This document shows, in pieces, positions 23,323 through 34,394 of a stretch of 64,000 nt of DNA (position 1 is the stretch's first letter; each line of letters starts with the position of its first letter). Source of the stretch: Climacium dendroides (lineage: Eukaryota; Streptophyta; Bryopsida; Hypnales; Climaciaceae); contig OX467087.1 in assembly GCA_950106755.1 (NCBI GenBank), positions 20,898,047 through 20,962,046 on the forward strand. Reading direction: 5' to 3'. The notes beneath the pieces are model-generated. The model was not told where the DNA came from. It did not search any database and was given only the letters and a program-made list of their open reading frames with translations. Position numbers and translations under genes: made by a program.

Positions 23323-23663
23323 AGGTAGTATGGCCTTAAAGTGACCATTTACCGGTTGGTCCCCCTTTTTTGAAGGTTTCCATTAATAGAAATATTTTTA
23401 GATCATTTTTCAGAGAAAGAAAAATGGATGCGGAACATCACACAAGTCCCTAGGTCTTCCAAAATCCAACCACTTGCAACTTCTAAAGTGATTTGAGTAA
23501 ATGAAGGCCAACAATTGGCTCTTGCAATAAATAATGCTTTTATCTCAATTCTCTCAATTCTCTCAATGGCTTGAGAAGTCCATTCAAGGACCACCTACTA
23601 TCCATTTTAGACCTAAATATTGAGACGATTGAAGAGGCCGCTCACTTTTAGAGCAAACTACTT
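23323..23663 (+). mobile_element. AGGTAG MITE, copy 4 (internal deletion)
   Basis: Starts AGGTAGTATGGCCTT after TA and ends ACTACTT before TA. Compared with 15064-15471 it lacks about 70 bp after CACACAAGT. Confidence 0.75.
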
Positions 23664-23871
23664 TACAAAGGCCAGTTTTGGGAGGGACAAAACTAGATAG
23701 GTCAAATTTCTGACAATCTGGTGAAATTTCACCAGAAAAAAAAGCCCTGAACCCCACCTTTTCCTAATACCCTAATCCACACTAGCACTACAGTGGGCAA
23801 AATTGTTGACAGATCTCAATGAGTGTAAGTTCAGTTCAGTTTCTCGATGGGAGAAAAACAAATAAGCTGAA

Positions 23872-24554
23872 CCCCTAAATGCCCAAAAGCCTGTTTTGAG
23901 CTTTTGGGAATTTGCTCTAAATTGAACAAAATGCCAACATTTTGATCAATTTCTATCAAAGTATTTGAATTGTAACTGTACAAATTCAAACTAAACATAT
24001 TAGAGATTGCATGGGAAAAGAAAACATAATGATATCACTTATGGAATGAAAGATTATAATGGATATGTTAAAATTGCAAAAGTGATGTGAAGTCTTTGAA
24101 TGAACCATGGATATGTTAAAACTACAAAAGCGATGTGAAGTCTTTCAATCCTCTTTTCACAAGTTGAATCTAAAAAGTCGGTGACCCTCAAAATATGAAG
24201 ATATAGGGTGGAACATGCGTGATCCATATCAATTTTTGGCTTCTCAAAATGTAATCTACAATTTTTTTAAATGAATTTCAAATGTGTATTTTCCTCTAAG
24301 TTCTAGTGTATTTGAGTCTCATTTCCAAGTGCTCTCAACAGTACGGAAAGTCAACATTGCAATGGATACCCCTGCACAAAACCTTGAATAAAAAAACCAA
24401 TGTCATTTATTTTCAAGATTGGATTTCTGAAGCTATCACTAGATTTCAATAAGAATTTTCAAAATTATGGAATACTACAAATAGCAAATTGGTTAGGTTT
24501 TTTTAACTTCAAAGTTTTACGCCACCATATTTTGGTCCCTCAAGCATTTAGGGG
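23872..24554 (+). mobile_element. CCCCTAAATGC element, copy 1
   Basis: About 683 bp with inverted ends CCCCTAAATGC; the right flank is TTAA and the left TGAA. The body matches the reverse complement of 59027-59702 over long blocks (AATTGAACAAAA, CTTTCAATCCTCTTTTCAC). It also holds a short internal duplication around GATATGTTAAAA and GTGATGTGAAGTCTTT. No protein is encoded. Confidence 0.65.
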
Positions 24555-25189
24555 TTAACTTATTATGCAGACGCTCAAACTCACTGATTTGCAGTGCTTG
24601 CTATCATTTTTGGTTGCTAGCTCTTTCTCTAATTCTCCTTGTCATGAGTTGGTAGGCTAATCTTCATATTGTGAAAATCTTAAAATAAATTGACGGGGAC
24701 TTTGTCTTTAGGTTTCCAGGTACTTGTTCCCTTTATCAATGGAATTTGTCTATATGTTTCAAGAAAGAAAGAAAGAAACAACATCGACAAAGAAATTCAT
24801 TATGATATGTTTGAATTAAAACTACTACGAGAAAACTAACATAGTGGTAGAAACTCTAATTTAGGCAATTAATAATGGTTTAATGAAATTTCAGTAATTA
24901 GTTTGGATGAAAGTGATTAGGAGTGTTAGTTAGTTAGTTGGGGAAAAAGGTCAAATTAGGGTTAGGAGCTCTCTCTCCACTCTCTCTTGGTTTTGGGGTG
25001 TGCTTGTGTTTTTCGGGGGAGTCAAATGAAAAGAAATGCAACAACAAGTACAAAATTAAGAAGTAGAATGAATAGAGAAGAAATTTAGAACAATTTGTCG
25101 AGTAGGTTTCACCATTTCAGGAGAGAAGATTGGTGAAAAGTGAAAATGGTTTAGGTTAGATGAGAAAGATGTTGGAGGAAGGGGGTGCT
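24555..25189. other. Intergenic, nothing recognised
   Basis: Contains short GAAA and TTAG repeats near 24765 and 24930; no gene. Confidence 0.4.
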
Positions 25190-25204
25190 GCCGCAGCAAA
25201 TGGA

Positions 25205-25741
25205 GAGCGCCAATTTTGACGAGCAACCGCAAGAGCATGGGAGGTTGGATGGAGCTGAATTTTGGAGGGGAGTTACACCTTCAAGTGAGCTTTTCAATGA
25301 GTCTAGTCTTGCCCGATTCGGAGCTGATACGAAGAAATGGTGGTCAATTTTGTGAGAGGTGGTGTGCTGTCGCGGGATTTTGCACAGCCAACTTTGGTTC
25401 ACTATTGCGAGAGTATGGCAAGTTGGATTGAAGTAAATTTTGAAGGATAGGAGAGCCTTGAAGCTAGCTTCCAAACAAGATAGGTCTTGATGAATTTGGA
25501 GCTGATAAGAAGAAATGGTGGCCAATTTTGTGAGAGGTAGTGTGCTACCACGAGATTTTGAAACAACCAACTTTGGTCGGCTATTGCGAGAGTATGGCAA
25601 GTTGGATTGAAGTGAATTTTGGAGGATAGGAGAGCCTTGAAGCTAGCTTCCAAACGAGATAGGTCTTGATGGATTTGGAGCTGGTATGAAGAAATGGTGA
25701 CCAATTCTTTGGAGGAAGGTTGGCTGCCTGTAGGAGGAGGT
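25205..25741. repeat. 179-bp tandem array, three units
   Basis: The block GTTGGATTGAAG and its variants start at 25242, 25421 and 25600. Each unit carries GGAGCTGATA, AAGAAATGGTG and TTTTGTGAGAGG. Both strands stay partly open because the units are not frame-disrupting, but there is no recognisable protein. Confidence 0.8.
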
Positions 25742-26214
25742 GCCAATTGAAGGTTTTGTATATGCTTCCCCATTTGTAATTGGACAATTGCAATTTTCAT
25801 TGCACTTTGTTATAAAAACACCTTGTGAAATTGAATGTATGTTGAACTTGGATATGTAAATTGCTTTGGGTGAAGAATCTTAAAAAAAATGCATGTCATG
25901 GTATGTGCTGGAATGATAAATTAGGGTCCAATTGGGGCCATTTTAGGCCTCTAAAGGCATTTTTGGATGGAAGTTCAGCATAGAAACTTGTCCTACATCC
26001 TTAGAATACTTAAGTAGACACATGGCAAGTGTTAAAAAGTATTTGGGAGTGGTTTGAGAGGCTGCCTTTTTTCCACTTAGGCTTAGTTTATTGAAAATTC
26101 ACTAAAGAAAAAAATTGGGAAATCCATTGCTTGGAGGCATTTAGATTAGAGTCCACACTCTTTTTTGGCCAATTTTGTGGTTGGATTTTACCTCATGGTG
26201 AAATTCACTCACAA

Positions 26215-26237
26215 AATTGGTGCGTCTGCTGGGAGGG
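26215..26237 (+). other. Possible Gypsy-type primer site
   Basis: ATTGGTGCGTCTGCTGGGAG resembles the TTGGCGCCGTCTGTGGGA sequence that follows the 5' LTR in many plant Gypsy elements. No LTR pair or coding region is visible, so this may be a fragment of a large non-coding retroelement. Confidence 0.35.
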
Positions 26238-27561
26238 AGTGTAATTTTCACTTGTGCTACAAGTTAGGTTGATGCATTTTGCAAGTACTTAGAGCACATT
26301 TGGAGCATGTGGAACAATTGTATTTTTTCTCTTTTTTTATTTTTATTTATTTGTTTTATCGCATTTGTGTGGGGTGTTGTGTGGGTGTTGTTGTCCTTGT
26401 GTGTAGTTCATGTACTCACATGTACATGAACGCCAAGAGGATTATCCTCCATTGTTGGGCGGGACCCTCTTGAGTGTTATTTAGTTGCATTCTTTATTAA
26501 ACGTTTTTGTATCACGGTGAGGCCGAAGTAATGACCGACGGGACCGTGTAAGTCGTTTGAAATCGGGCGTGGCGGGAGTGATGCCCCAAAGCCCCGAGAG
26601 CTTGTATTTGTAGGTTGAACTACAGGTTGCCCGTCATACCCTCATCAAACCCAACTTTTGTGGTCCAAACCCTGTGTATAATCATTAAAATTTCTTAAAA
26701 AAGAACCTTGTACACTTTCGTTGGTCGGAAGCCCAATGGAAATTGGAAGTGAACGGGTGATGCCGCCCATCTAGGAACCGGCACGGGGTTTTCTAGGTGG
26801 AATTTTACTTCCAAGACGTGCACCGAACGGTAAGGGGTGGATGGCTATTGTGTTTACATGTAGTAATCCATTAGCTTGTAATTTTCTAACCCACCAAAAA
26901 AGGAATTGTTTGGTGTGATGTTGGTTGTTGTTTTTTCACTTTTTTTTCCTTCAAAAGTCCCTTAGGATCATCTAAATCCTCAAAATCACCCCAAAAAATT
27001 AGTTTCCTCTTCTTATGACTTCCTACCTTTGAATTTCAACAACTTGTGTGCTGATTTTTCATTCCTGAATCCAAAATAGACTCTTTGAAGTACCCAAATC
27101 ATCCAAATTACCCAAAAGCTAGATTACTTACACTTAGAACTTTCTTACTATGAATTTCAGCAACTTTGTGTGCTATTTTCCATTTCTATACTCCAAATTA
27201 GATGCTTAGGACCACCCAAATCCACAAAATCACCCAAAAAATTAGTTTTTCACCACATAGTACTATTCACCTTTCACTACAACAAAAGCAGTGTTTTATG
27301 ACTGCAAAATATGACTGCAGTGAGTCGTAAAATCAAAAAATACGACTCACGCAGAAATCACTGTAGATGACTCGGAATATGACTGACTCCAGTCGTTTAG
27401 AAGCAGTCGCTTCAGACATCAGTCATATTGGCAGTTATATTTTCTGAGGGGTATAAATACCCATTTTTAGCCATAGTATGCCAACATGGCATATACTTTG
27501 ACTTTCCTAGGGGAGTCTTGACTTTTTCTTGAGTTGCCCGGGCAAACAAAAAAATCTTACG

Positions 27562-28003
27562 TGGAATATGACTATGGTCAGTCATATTTTTGGATGACGT
27601 GGAATATGACTACGGTCAGTCATATTTTTGGATGACGTGGAATATGACTGAAGTGAGTTATATTTTGCAGTGATGTAGAATACAACTCTCGTTAGTCATA
27701 TTTTATGGAATATGACTAAGGTGAGTCATATTTTGCAGTGATGTAGAATACAACTCTCGTCAGTCATATTTTATGGAATATGACTGAGGTGAGTCATATT
27801 TTGTAGTAATGTAGAATACGACTCTCGTCAGTCATATTTTATGGAATATGACTGAGGTGAGTCATATTTTGCAGTGATGTAGAATACGACTTTTGGCAGT
27901 CATATTTTATGAAATATGACTAAGATGAGTCATATTTTGCAGTGATGTAGAATACGACTTTTGGCAGTCATATTTTATGGAATATGACTTCTGTGAGTCA
28001 TAT
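27562..28003. repeat. 38-bp and 68-bp subterminal arrays in the CACTA element
   Basis: Two 38-bp units begin at 27562 and 27600; 68-bp units begin at 27638, 27706, 27774, 27842, 27910 with a partial unit at 27978. Each 68-bp unit holds several AATATGACT/AGTCATATT motifs. Confidence 0.9.
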
Positions 28004-28686
28004 TTTTGGCTTCATGAAGTTGCAAGTAGCTTCCAATGTCTTTGTTTCAACTTTTGATGCCTGTATATACAATTAAAGAAATGAAAGGTTAGTTTTTAGT
28101 GATTGAACAATAAAGCCTAACCTTCAAAGACTTATAAAAACACAAATATTTAGCTCAAGTTTAGGATAGAAAGAATAAGATTAATGATGGAAGAAACAAG
28201 AAAAAGAAGATAAGTATTAAGAGTTAACAAGAATCAAAAGTTAAGATGCAACAAGGAATAAAAAACAACAACTAAGCAACAACTAAGACACAACAAGAAA
28301 CAAGAAGCAACATAAAACAAGAAACAACAATTAAGATACAATATGAGGCAACAATTAAAACATAAGAACAAAGAAAAAAAAAAACTAAGACACAAGAAAA
28401 AACAAGAAGCACCAACTAAGACATAACAAGAAACAACAAGAAATGAGAGTATAGATACAACAAGAACAAAAAAGAAGCAAGAACTATAAAACAAGAGAAA
28501 CAAAAAAAAAAGAACTAGCAAGAAGAAAGAGTTCAAATGCAAGAGAAAGGAAGAATTTAAATGCAACAATAAGAAACAAGAAGCATGAACTAGAGAGCAA
28601 CAAAAAACAAGAGTTAAGATGCAACAAAAAGCAACAACGAGTGAGAGCTAAGAGACAATAAAAAGTAAGAAAGAAGAGCCACAAGA

Positions 28687-28835
28687 AGTGACGGCTAGGG
28701 TTCCAGAACCCTAAAAAGTGGCGGCTAGGGTTTCAAAACCCTAAAAAATGACGGCTAGGGTCTCAAAACCCTAAAAAAGTGGTGACTAGGATTCAAAATC
28801 CAAAAAAGTAGGTGACTAGGATTTCAAAATTTTAA
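28687..28835. repeat. ~30-bp repeats with CTAGGGTTT/AAACCCTA hairpins
   Basis: Five units of the type GGCGGCTAGGGTTTCAAAAC plus CCTAAAAA, decaying rightwards. Each unit contains an inverted AGGGTTT/AAACCCT pair, which resembles telomeric repeats only by chance composition. Confidence 0.8.
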
Positions 28836-29499
28836 ACAATGACTTCTCTATATTTTTTTGGAATTGCCCAAATTTTTCTTGAATTGCCCAAAACAAAAAA
28901 AAATCACTATTATATGAAAACATTAGTGATAATATGACTCAATGTTCCCAAACATGTTCCCAACGTTCCCAAACATGTTCCCTACGTTCCCTATGAAGTA
29001 CTTTGGTATTCCTAATGGCCGTATAGTATACGCTTGTGACGTACAAGGCGTAAAAATGACTGACAGTCATATTTTGTAGTCATATTTCTCCCTAAAGTGT
29101 TGGCCTTCAAGAATATGACTGCAAGCAGTCGCCAGTCATCCTCAGTCATAATTCTGCAGTCATAAAACACTGCCATTGTTGTAGTGTTTGAATTTCAGCA
29201 ACTTTGTGTGCTGTTTTCTACTTTTTAATCCCAAAATAGGCCCTTGGACCCTTGTAAATCATCAAAAACTACCAAAAATCAACTTTCTATAGATAATAGT
29301 CTCCATCTATAAATTTCAGCAACTCCATGTGCTGATTTTGTCTTTCTTAGTCTTAGTTAGGCCCTTTGAATCGTGCAACAAACACAAAATCACCAAAAAA
29401 TTAACTCTTTCTTAGTTTAGGGATGTTGAACTAAAAATTTCAGCACAAATCACGCTAGAATTAAGGGTTGGGATGAAATAGAGGGCACAAGTGACTAAA

Positions 29500-30278
29500 G
29501 TGGCAAATCAAAGTGTTATGGTTTGGTTTTAAGCAAAAGGAAGCTTGGTGGAAACAAAAGATTTTTTATTTCCAAGGATTCTTTTTCCATGTGGAGAAGT
29601 AAAGATGTGAGGGTTCACCCCGACCCGGCATGAGGGTGCACTCCCTTGTGTTGGTGATCACTTCATTTTTCCGTGCTTACCATGCAAAAGAGCAAGGCTA
29701 GCGAAAGGCTTCAGCCCTCCCACGCCTTTAGGCAGTGAGTTAGCCTTGACTCGAGGGAACTCGGTAAACGGCCGGGTATGGGACAAGGCTACTGTTTCCT
29801 TCCTTGCTTGTACAGGCACATGGTATGAATTGCTTGGATTGGAGGACCTTTGAGTCCATAGAGCTACTTGGTGTCTAATTGTCAAATTGTGATCCTTATA
29901 TCACCCGACTTAATTGCATTGTGAGTCTAGGTGTTTCACATGTTAGGATCGAGATCTTTACTTTGAGCGGAAGATAGTACCATTTGGTTCTCCAAATTCT
30001 TTCTTGTCAAACCGGCAAGAATATGGAACTATAGGAATGAAAAAGTGCGATATGTGCCGGTAGTATATGTAGATCCTACTTCCATTTTGTAGAAGTGGAG
30101 GGATGGGTGAAACCTTGAAGCTATGAGTATCAATGACAAATTGGAGTTAGGGTAGGAATCCATATGTCTCATTAGAACGTCTTCATCTCAAAGATGGAGA
30201 AATTGGCTAGCTATAGTTAAAATGGATCTTGTTGCCAAACTTGAGGATAGCAACCCTCGTCCGCCATATTCATAACTT

Positions 30279-30280
<2 letters not shown>
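29500..30280. other. Intergenic, nothing recognised
   Basis: No gene. Moderately GC-rich around 29600-29830. It may belong to the same non-coding retroelement as the candidate primer site at 26215. Confidence 0.35.

Positions 30281-30359
<79 letters not shown>
30281..30359. repeat. (TA)n microsatellite
   Basis: About 39 uninterrupted TA units. Confidence 0.97.
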
Positions 30360-30361
<2 letters not shown>

Positions 30362-30674
30362 CCTTATAAAAAATACAAGCGTAATTAGAATTTGGGAACC
30401 ATAAAAAGAAATGCAAAATGCGTATATGTCACATACATAACATAAAGAAGCTTTGAACTTTTTTTATTAAAGCAAGAAAAAATTGTACAACTTAAATGCA
30501 TACCTCCTAAGCCGGTGCAAAGATCACAATACAATGTCATGAATGAAAATTAAAAAACCTTTATACAAAATGAAGAAGTGATAACATGTACATAACTAGT
30601 ACTTCCTAATGAAAGTTTCACTTGTAACTTCAACTTGTAGTTGAAACCAAAGGTTTGACTATAAGTTGAGTGAT

Positions 30675-30797
30675 AAAATAGAAATAACTAGTACTTCAAA
30701 ATAGAAGTAGCTAGTACTTCAAAATAGAAGTAACTAGTACTTCAAAATAGAAGTAACTAGTACTTCAAAATAGAAGTAACTAGTACTTCAAAATACA
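30675..30797. repeat. 23-bp tandem repeat, five units
   Basis: Unit AAAATAGAAGTAACTAGTAC plus TTC, starting at 30675, 30698, 30721, 30744 and 30767. Each unit contains the near-palindrome AAGTAACTAGTACTT. Confidence 0.9.
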
Positions 30798-31280
30798 AGT
30801 CTTACTGTAAAGTTCCACTTTTACCTTGAACTACAAGTTTTATTTTTAAGAGAACAAAAAAACATGAAATTGAACAAAGCATTACTTCTAAACGCATTTA
30901 TGTTTGAGTTGCAACTTCTATCTTTATATTGGAGGAATGGAGGTTTCATTCTTTGCTTTTATTTCAAAATGGGGTTTTAATTTTTACTTTTCATTTAAAT
31001 TGAAGGTTTCACTAACCCTTTTACTTTGAATTGGACTTCTAATTTTTACTAAACATACAAATTGGAGGTTTTACTTTTATTTGTACTTTGAATTGGAGGT
31101 TTTATTTTTATTTATTTATTTAATGACAAACTATATATAATGAATTGGACATTCATAAATTGAAGTTCCTAAACCTATATTGAATTCAAGTGAATATATG
31201 AATTGTAGTTTTAACTAAAATTATCATTCGCTCTTCTTGTTTAGTGCACTAGTAAAAATTACTCCATAGAAAGTAATAAG

Positions 31281-32566
31281 ATGATGAATACATGGGAACA
31301 AGAAGGAGCACACACAACACAAGGTGAAGAAGATGATCATATATATAATATAATCCCGCAAGTAGTTCATGATCTCTATGAACAAGTACATGATCTTAGT
31401 GCACCTGTGCCACGTCCACGTGGTGGTTCTACTCGTGGGAAAAGAGCAAACATTGTGAGAGAAAGAACAGAGGCACATAATCATCTTTTACAGGACTATT
31501 TTGTAGAGGACCCAATTTATGATGCAAGGCTATTTTGTCAAAGGTTTCGTATGTCAAGGTGATTGTTTTTAAAATTGGTAGAAAGTGTTGAAAACCATAA
31601 TAGTTACTTTGTGCAAAAAAGAGATGCAATAGGTACATTGGGCTTAAGTAGTCTCTAGAAATGTACAGCCGTAATGAAGATGTTGGCTTATGGTGTCTCA
31701 GCAGATGCCCCTGATGAATATGTTCGTATGACATCTAGTACATCTATGAAGGCCTTGAAACATTTTGTAAGAGCAATCAGAGAAGTATTTGAAAACACGT
31801 ACTTGAGGTAACCAATGAAAGAAGACATTGAAAAGCAAGTACGAATTAATGAAGCATGGGGTTGGCTAGGTATGTTTGCATCATTGGATTGTATGCACTA
31901 TGAGTGGAAGAACTGTCCCATAGCGTGGCAAGGTTCTTATCAAGACAAAGATGGTTTAAAATCTATAATATTAGAAGCAATAGCTGATCAAAGTCTATGG
32001 ATTTGGCATGCCTACTTTGGATTACCCGGTTCACATAATGACATAAATATTCTGCATCGAAGTCCACTAGTAGCCAATTTTTTGAGGGGTGAATCCCAAG
32101 GTATGACATTTGAAGTCAATGGTCATCAATATCCAAGGTACTACCTCTTAAACAGATGGAATCTATCCTAAGTAGAGTATCTTTGTCCAAACCATTCATG
32201 ATCCCCAAGGCGAAAAACAACAACACTATGCAAAGATGCAGGAAGCTACTCGCAAAGACGTGGAGCGTTGTTTTGGTGTTCTACAAGCAAGATAGGGTAT
32301 AATTCAAAATCCAAGTCGACAATGGGATGTGGGTGTCATAAATGATATTTTGATGGCATGTGTCATCATGCACAATATGATAATTGAAGATAAACAAAAT
32401 GAAGATTTGGAGTCAATTGATGCAATTGTGGAGATGCCACCTTTAAGACAGATTAACATTTGAAGATTTTCTAAGTGAATCTGAAAAAATTCATGATACA
32501 GATAAACATTACACACTTAGGAATGACCTCATGGAACATTTATGGACATTAAAAGGAGGATCTTAG
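31281..32566 (+). pseudogene. PIF/Harbinger (HARBI1-like) transposase, broken
   Basis: DDE transposase of the PIF/Harbinger superfamily, which cuts and pastes elements with TWA target sites. It begins MMNTWEQEG; a nuclease core follows with Asp 31887 in LDCMHYEWKNCP, Asp 32040 in GLPGSHNDINIL, and Glu 32263 in TRKDVERCFGVLQAR, so the DDE triad is intact. The C-terminus LRNDLMEHLWTL ends at TAG 32564. Breaks: TGA 31560, TAG 31656, TAA 31809, a one-base shift near 32148, TAG soon after in place of a conserved aromatic residue, TAG near 32296, and another shift near 32455. Its length (about 430 codons) matches the family. I see no adjacent Myb-like partner gene or clear terminal repeats. It could once have driven the TAA-flanked MITE at 14642, but nothing here links them. 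Confidence 0.85.
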
Positions 32567-34394
32567 GACTTTAAAATATATTTATTTATAATAGTGCTTC
32601 ATATTGGGCTTACAATTGAAGGTATATATTGGTTATATTAGTAGTTATAGGAGTTTGAACCTTTTTAGAATTGTGTTGACCTTTGACATTTTCTATTTGA
32701 ACGTCTATTATTGTTGGTTTATATATGTATTTCTTTATATTTCCAAGGATTTTTTATTTTTGAATTGCTAAGTCCAGGAAGTGTAAGGTTTTTAGTTGAT
32801 TAGAAAATGATTTGGAGAGACATTGAAAGCATTTTTGCATGCATTTATTGGTAGTTGACCTTTCATAAAGAGGTATGAAGTGTACCTTATTGATTGTGGT
32901 TTTCAATGATTGTGTTTGTATTCATGTGAATGAGAAGTTAATTTATAAAATGAATCACAAAACATAGGAAATTAGTATATGTTTGAAAGTTGTAGCTCTT
33001 TGTTTTAACATTGAATTTATTTATTTTTTAAATGGCATTTCCTAAATTTGAGCTTAACTAAAGGAATGAGGTCATGTAATGTAGTTTCGACATTGATAGG
33101 AATTGTGGAAACATTTGCAATATTCGACATCTAATAACACTTTGAACCATGGATGAATTTTCAATTTCTATTTTTTAAAATTCTAGAGTCACCACTAAAA
33201 TTAAATTTACTTGTTACTCTTTTTTTATTTTGGAAAATAATTTTCCATTTGATGTGATTTTGTGGACCTTTTTTTAATGATGAAAAACAAAATTGTCCAC
33301 CAAAAAATCTAAAATTCTTTAGAAGAGTCCTACACAACAAATTTCATGGTTTATTTACCGAGTGCACCCTTATAATTAATTTGGAACCTCATTAGCAAAT
33401 ATGAATTCAAAATTAGCAAAGTCAATCATGTGTTAAAAAAATTAAAATTAAAAATTAAGAAAATAAATTAGAACTCCATTAAGTGGAACTGGCTAAACAA
33501 GGGGGGCATTCCATCCAAGCCTAGAAAAATGAATAAATGAATAAATTTAAAAAACAAATTTTAAATTTTTTTTTAAAAAAATTTAAATTTTTTTAAAATA
33601 AATTTAAATTTTTAAAAATTAAATTTAAATGAATTTTAAAAATGATAACTCAACCCATCCCAAGCCAAACCCATCCCAAGCCCGTGACTCAGCAGTAATT
33701 GATGTGTCGATGAGGCTGGGGGTATGGCCTCTTAAGAGGCCATGGGTGGGGAAAGCTGGGTGGCCTGGCTGCCAAACCCGCCCAAGCCACATGTTTGCAG
33801 GTCGAGGCCGCCTGCAATTTGCAGGACGGGTGGCCTTGCTCTTAGGAGCGTGTTTCAACAATAAATAATCCCAAATTGGCACCAATTCATCATTGCACAG
33901 AATTAGCAGCTCGCTCGTACCTTCTATCTTGAGACGCCATCCTTCTGTGGGAGGAACCACGTGCAAACTTCTGCCCGTGGAGATAAAAGCATGATGCAGA
34001 CTTCTGTGGAGTGAGTCCTAAAGGATGAGATCTTCGAGCGAATAAGCTTTACATTGGGCGAGAATTGGGGGAAGAAAATGGTGGCAACCGAAAACAATAT
34101 CTTAATTGCTCCACTTTGCAGGTATTTACGAAGCTACTTTTCTTTAGAACTACGAGGCCAGTCTGTGACTGTGCAGCTCAAGATGTTTCCGAAGAAACCA
34201 CTTCATGAGTTCCAGTTGGGTGTGTGTTTTCCATTGTATTTTCTGCATCAAGGTCAGTACTTAAAGCGGAAGAAGCATTCCAGTTCCACAAGCATTTTCA
34301 GTTGCACTTGGGATTCATAAATTCGTAGGCATTGAATTGGCGTTTTCATTTCTAGTGTAGACAGTGAATACTGACCACTGGTCTAGTACCGACC
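32567..34394. other. Intergenic region upstream of the protease gene
   Basis: The left part is AT-rich; 33330-33430 shares a short block with the repeats at 10.7 and 16.8 kb. From about 33640 the base composition rises in GC and would hold the promoter and 5' leader of the protease. A perfect 20-bp palindrome sits at 33724-33743. An 88-residue open frame at 34054-34320 shows no domain. Confidence 0.5.

Larger units (their letters stand above)
27275..29186. mobile_element. Non-autonomous CACTA (En/Spm-type) element
   Basis: 1,912 bp with inverted ends CACTACAACAA and TTGTTGTAGTG (31 terminal bases with two mismatches), flanked by the 3-bp duplication TTT (27272-27274, 29187-29189). Subterminal DNA is packed with AATATGACT and AGTCATATT in both orientations, including 38-bp and 68-bp tandem arrays, as expected for transposase binding sites. 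The interior is A-rich (28230-28680) and has a 30-bp array; no transposase is encoded. It must be mobilised in trans. Confidence 0.88.
26930..29450. repeat. ~121-bp tandem array split by a CACTA element
   Basis: GAATTTCAGCAACTTTGTGT and variants start at 27031, 27152, 29190, 29311 and 29435. Units also share CCAAAATAGRC and ACCAAAAAATTA blocks. Removing the element at 27275-29186 and one TTT restores the spacing (27152 to the equivalent of 27275). Confidence 0.75.

Noticed and set aside
23323..23663. CACTAAGG start read as a CACTA terminus for the AGGTAG MITEs
   Set aside because: Other copies have different bases before AGGTAG; only TA is shared, so CACT is flank.
25151..25800. Minus-strand frames of 130-150 residues
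   Set aside because: They are translations of the 179-bp tandem units and repeat themselves (SYQLQIHQDLS); no known domain.
28234..28684. Leu/Phe-rich hydrophobic frames on the minus strand, like membrane proteins
   Set aside because: They are the complement of an A-rich CAAGAA repeat tract inside the CACTA element.
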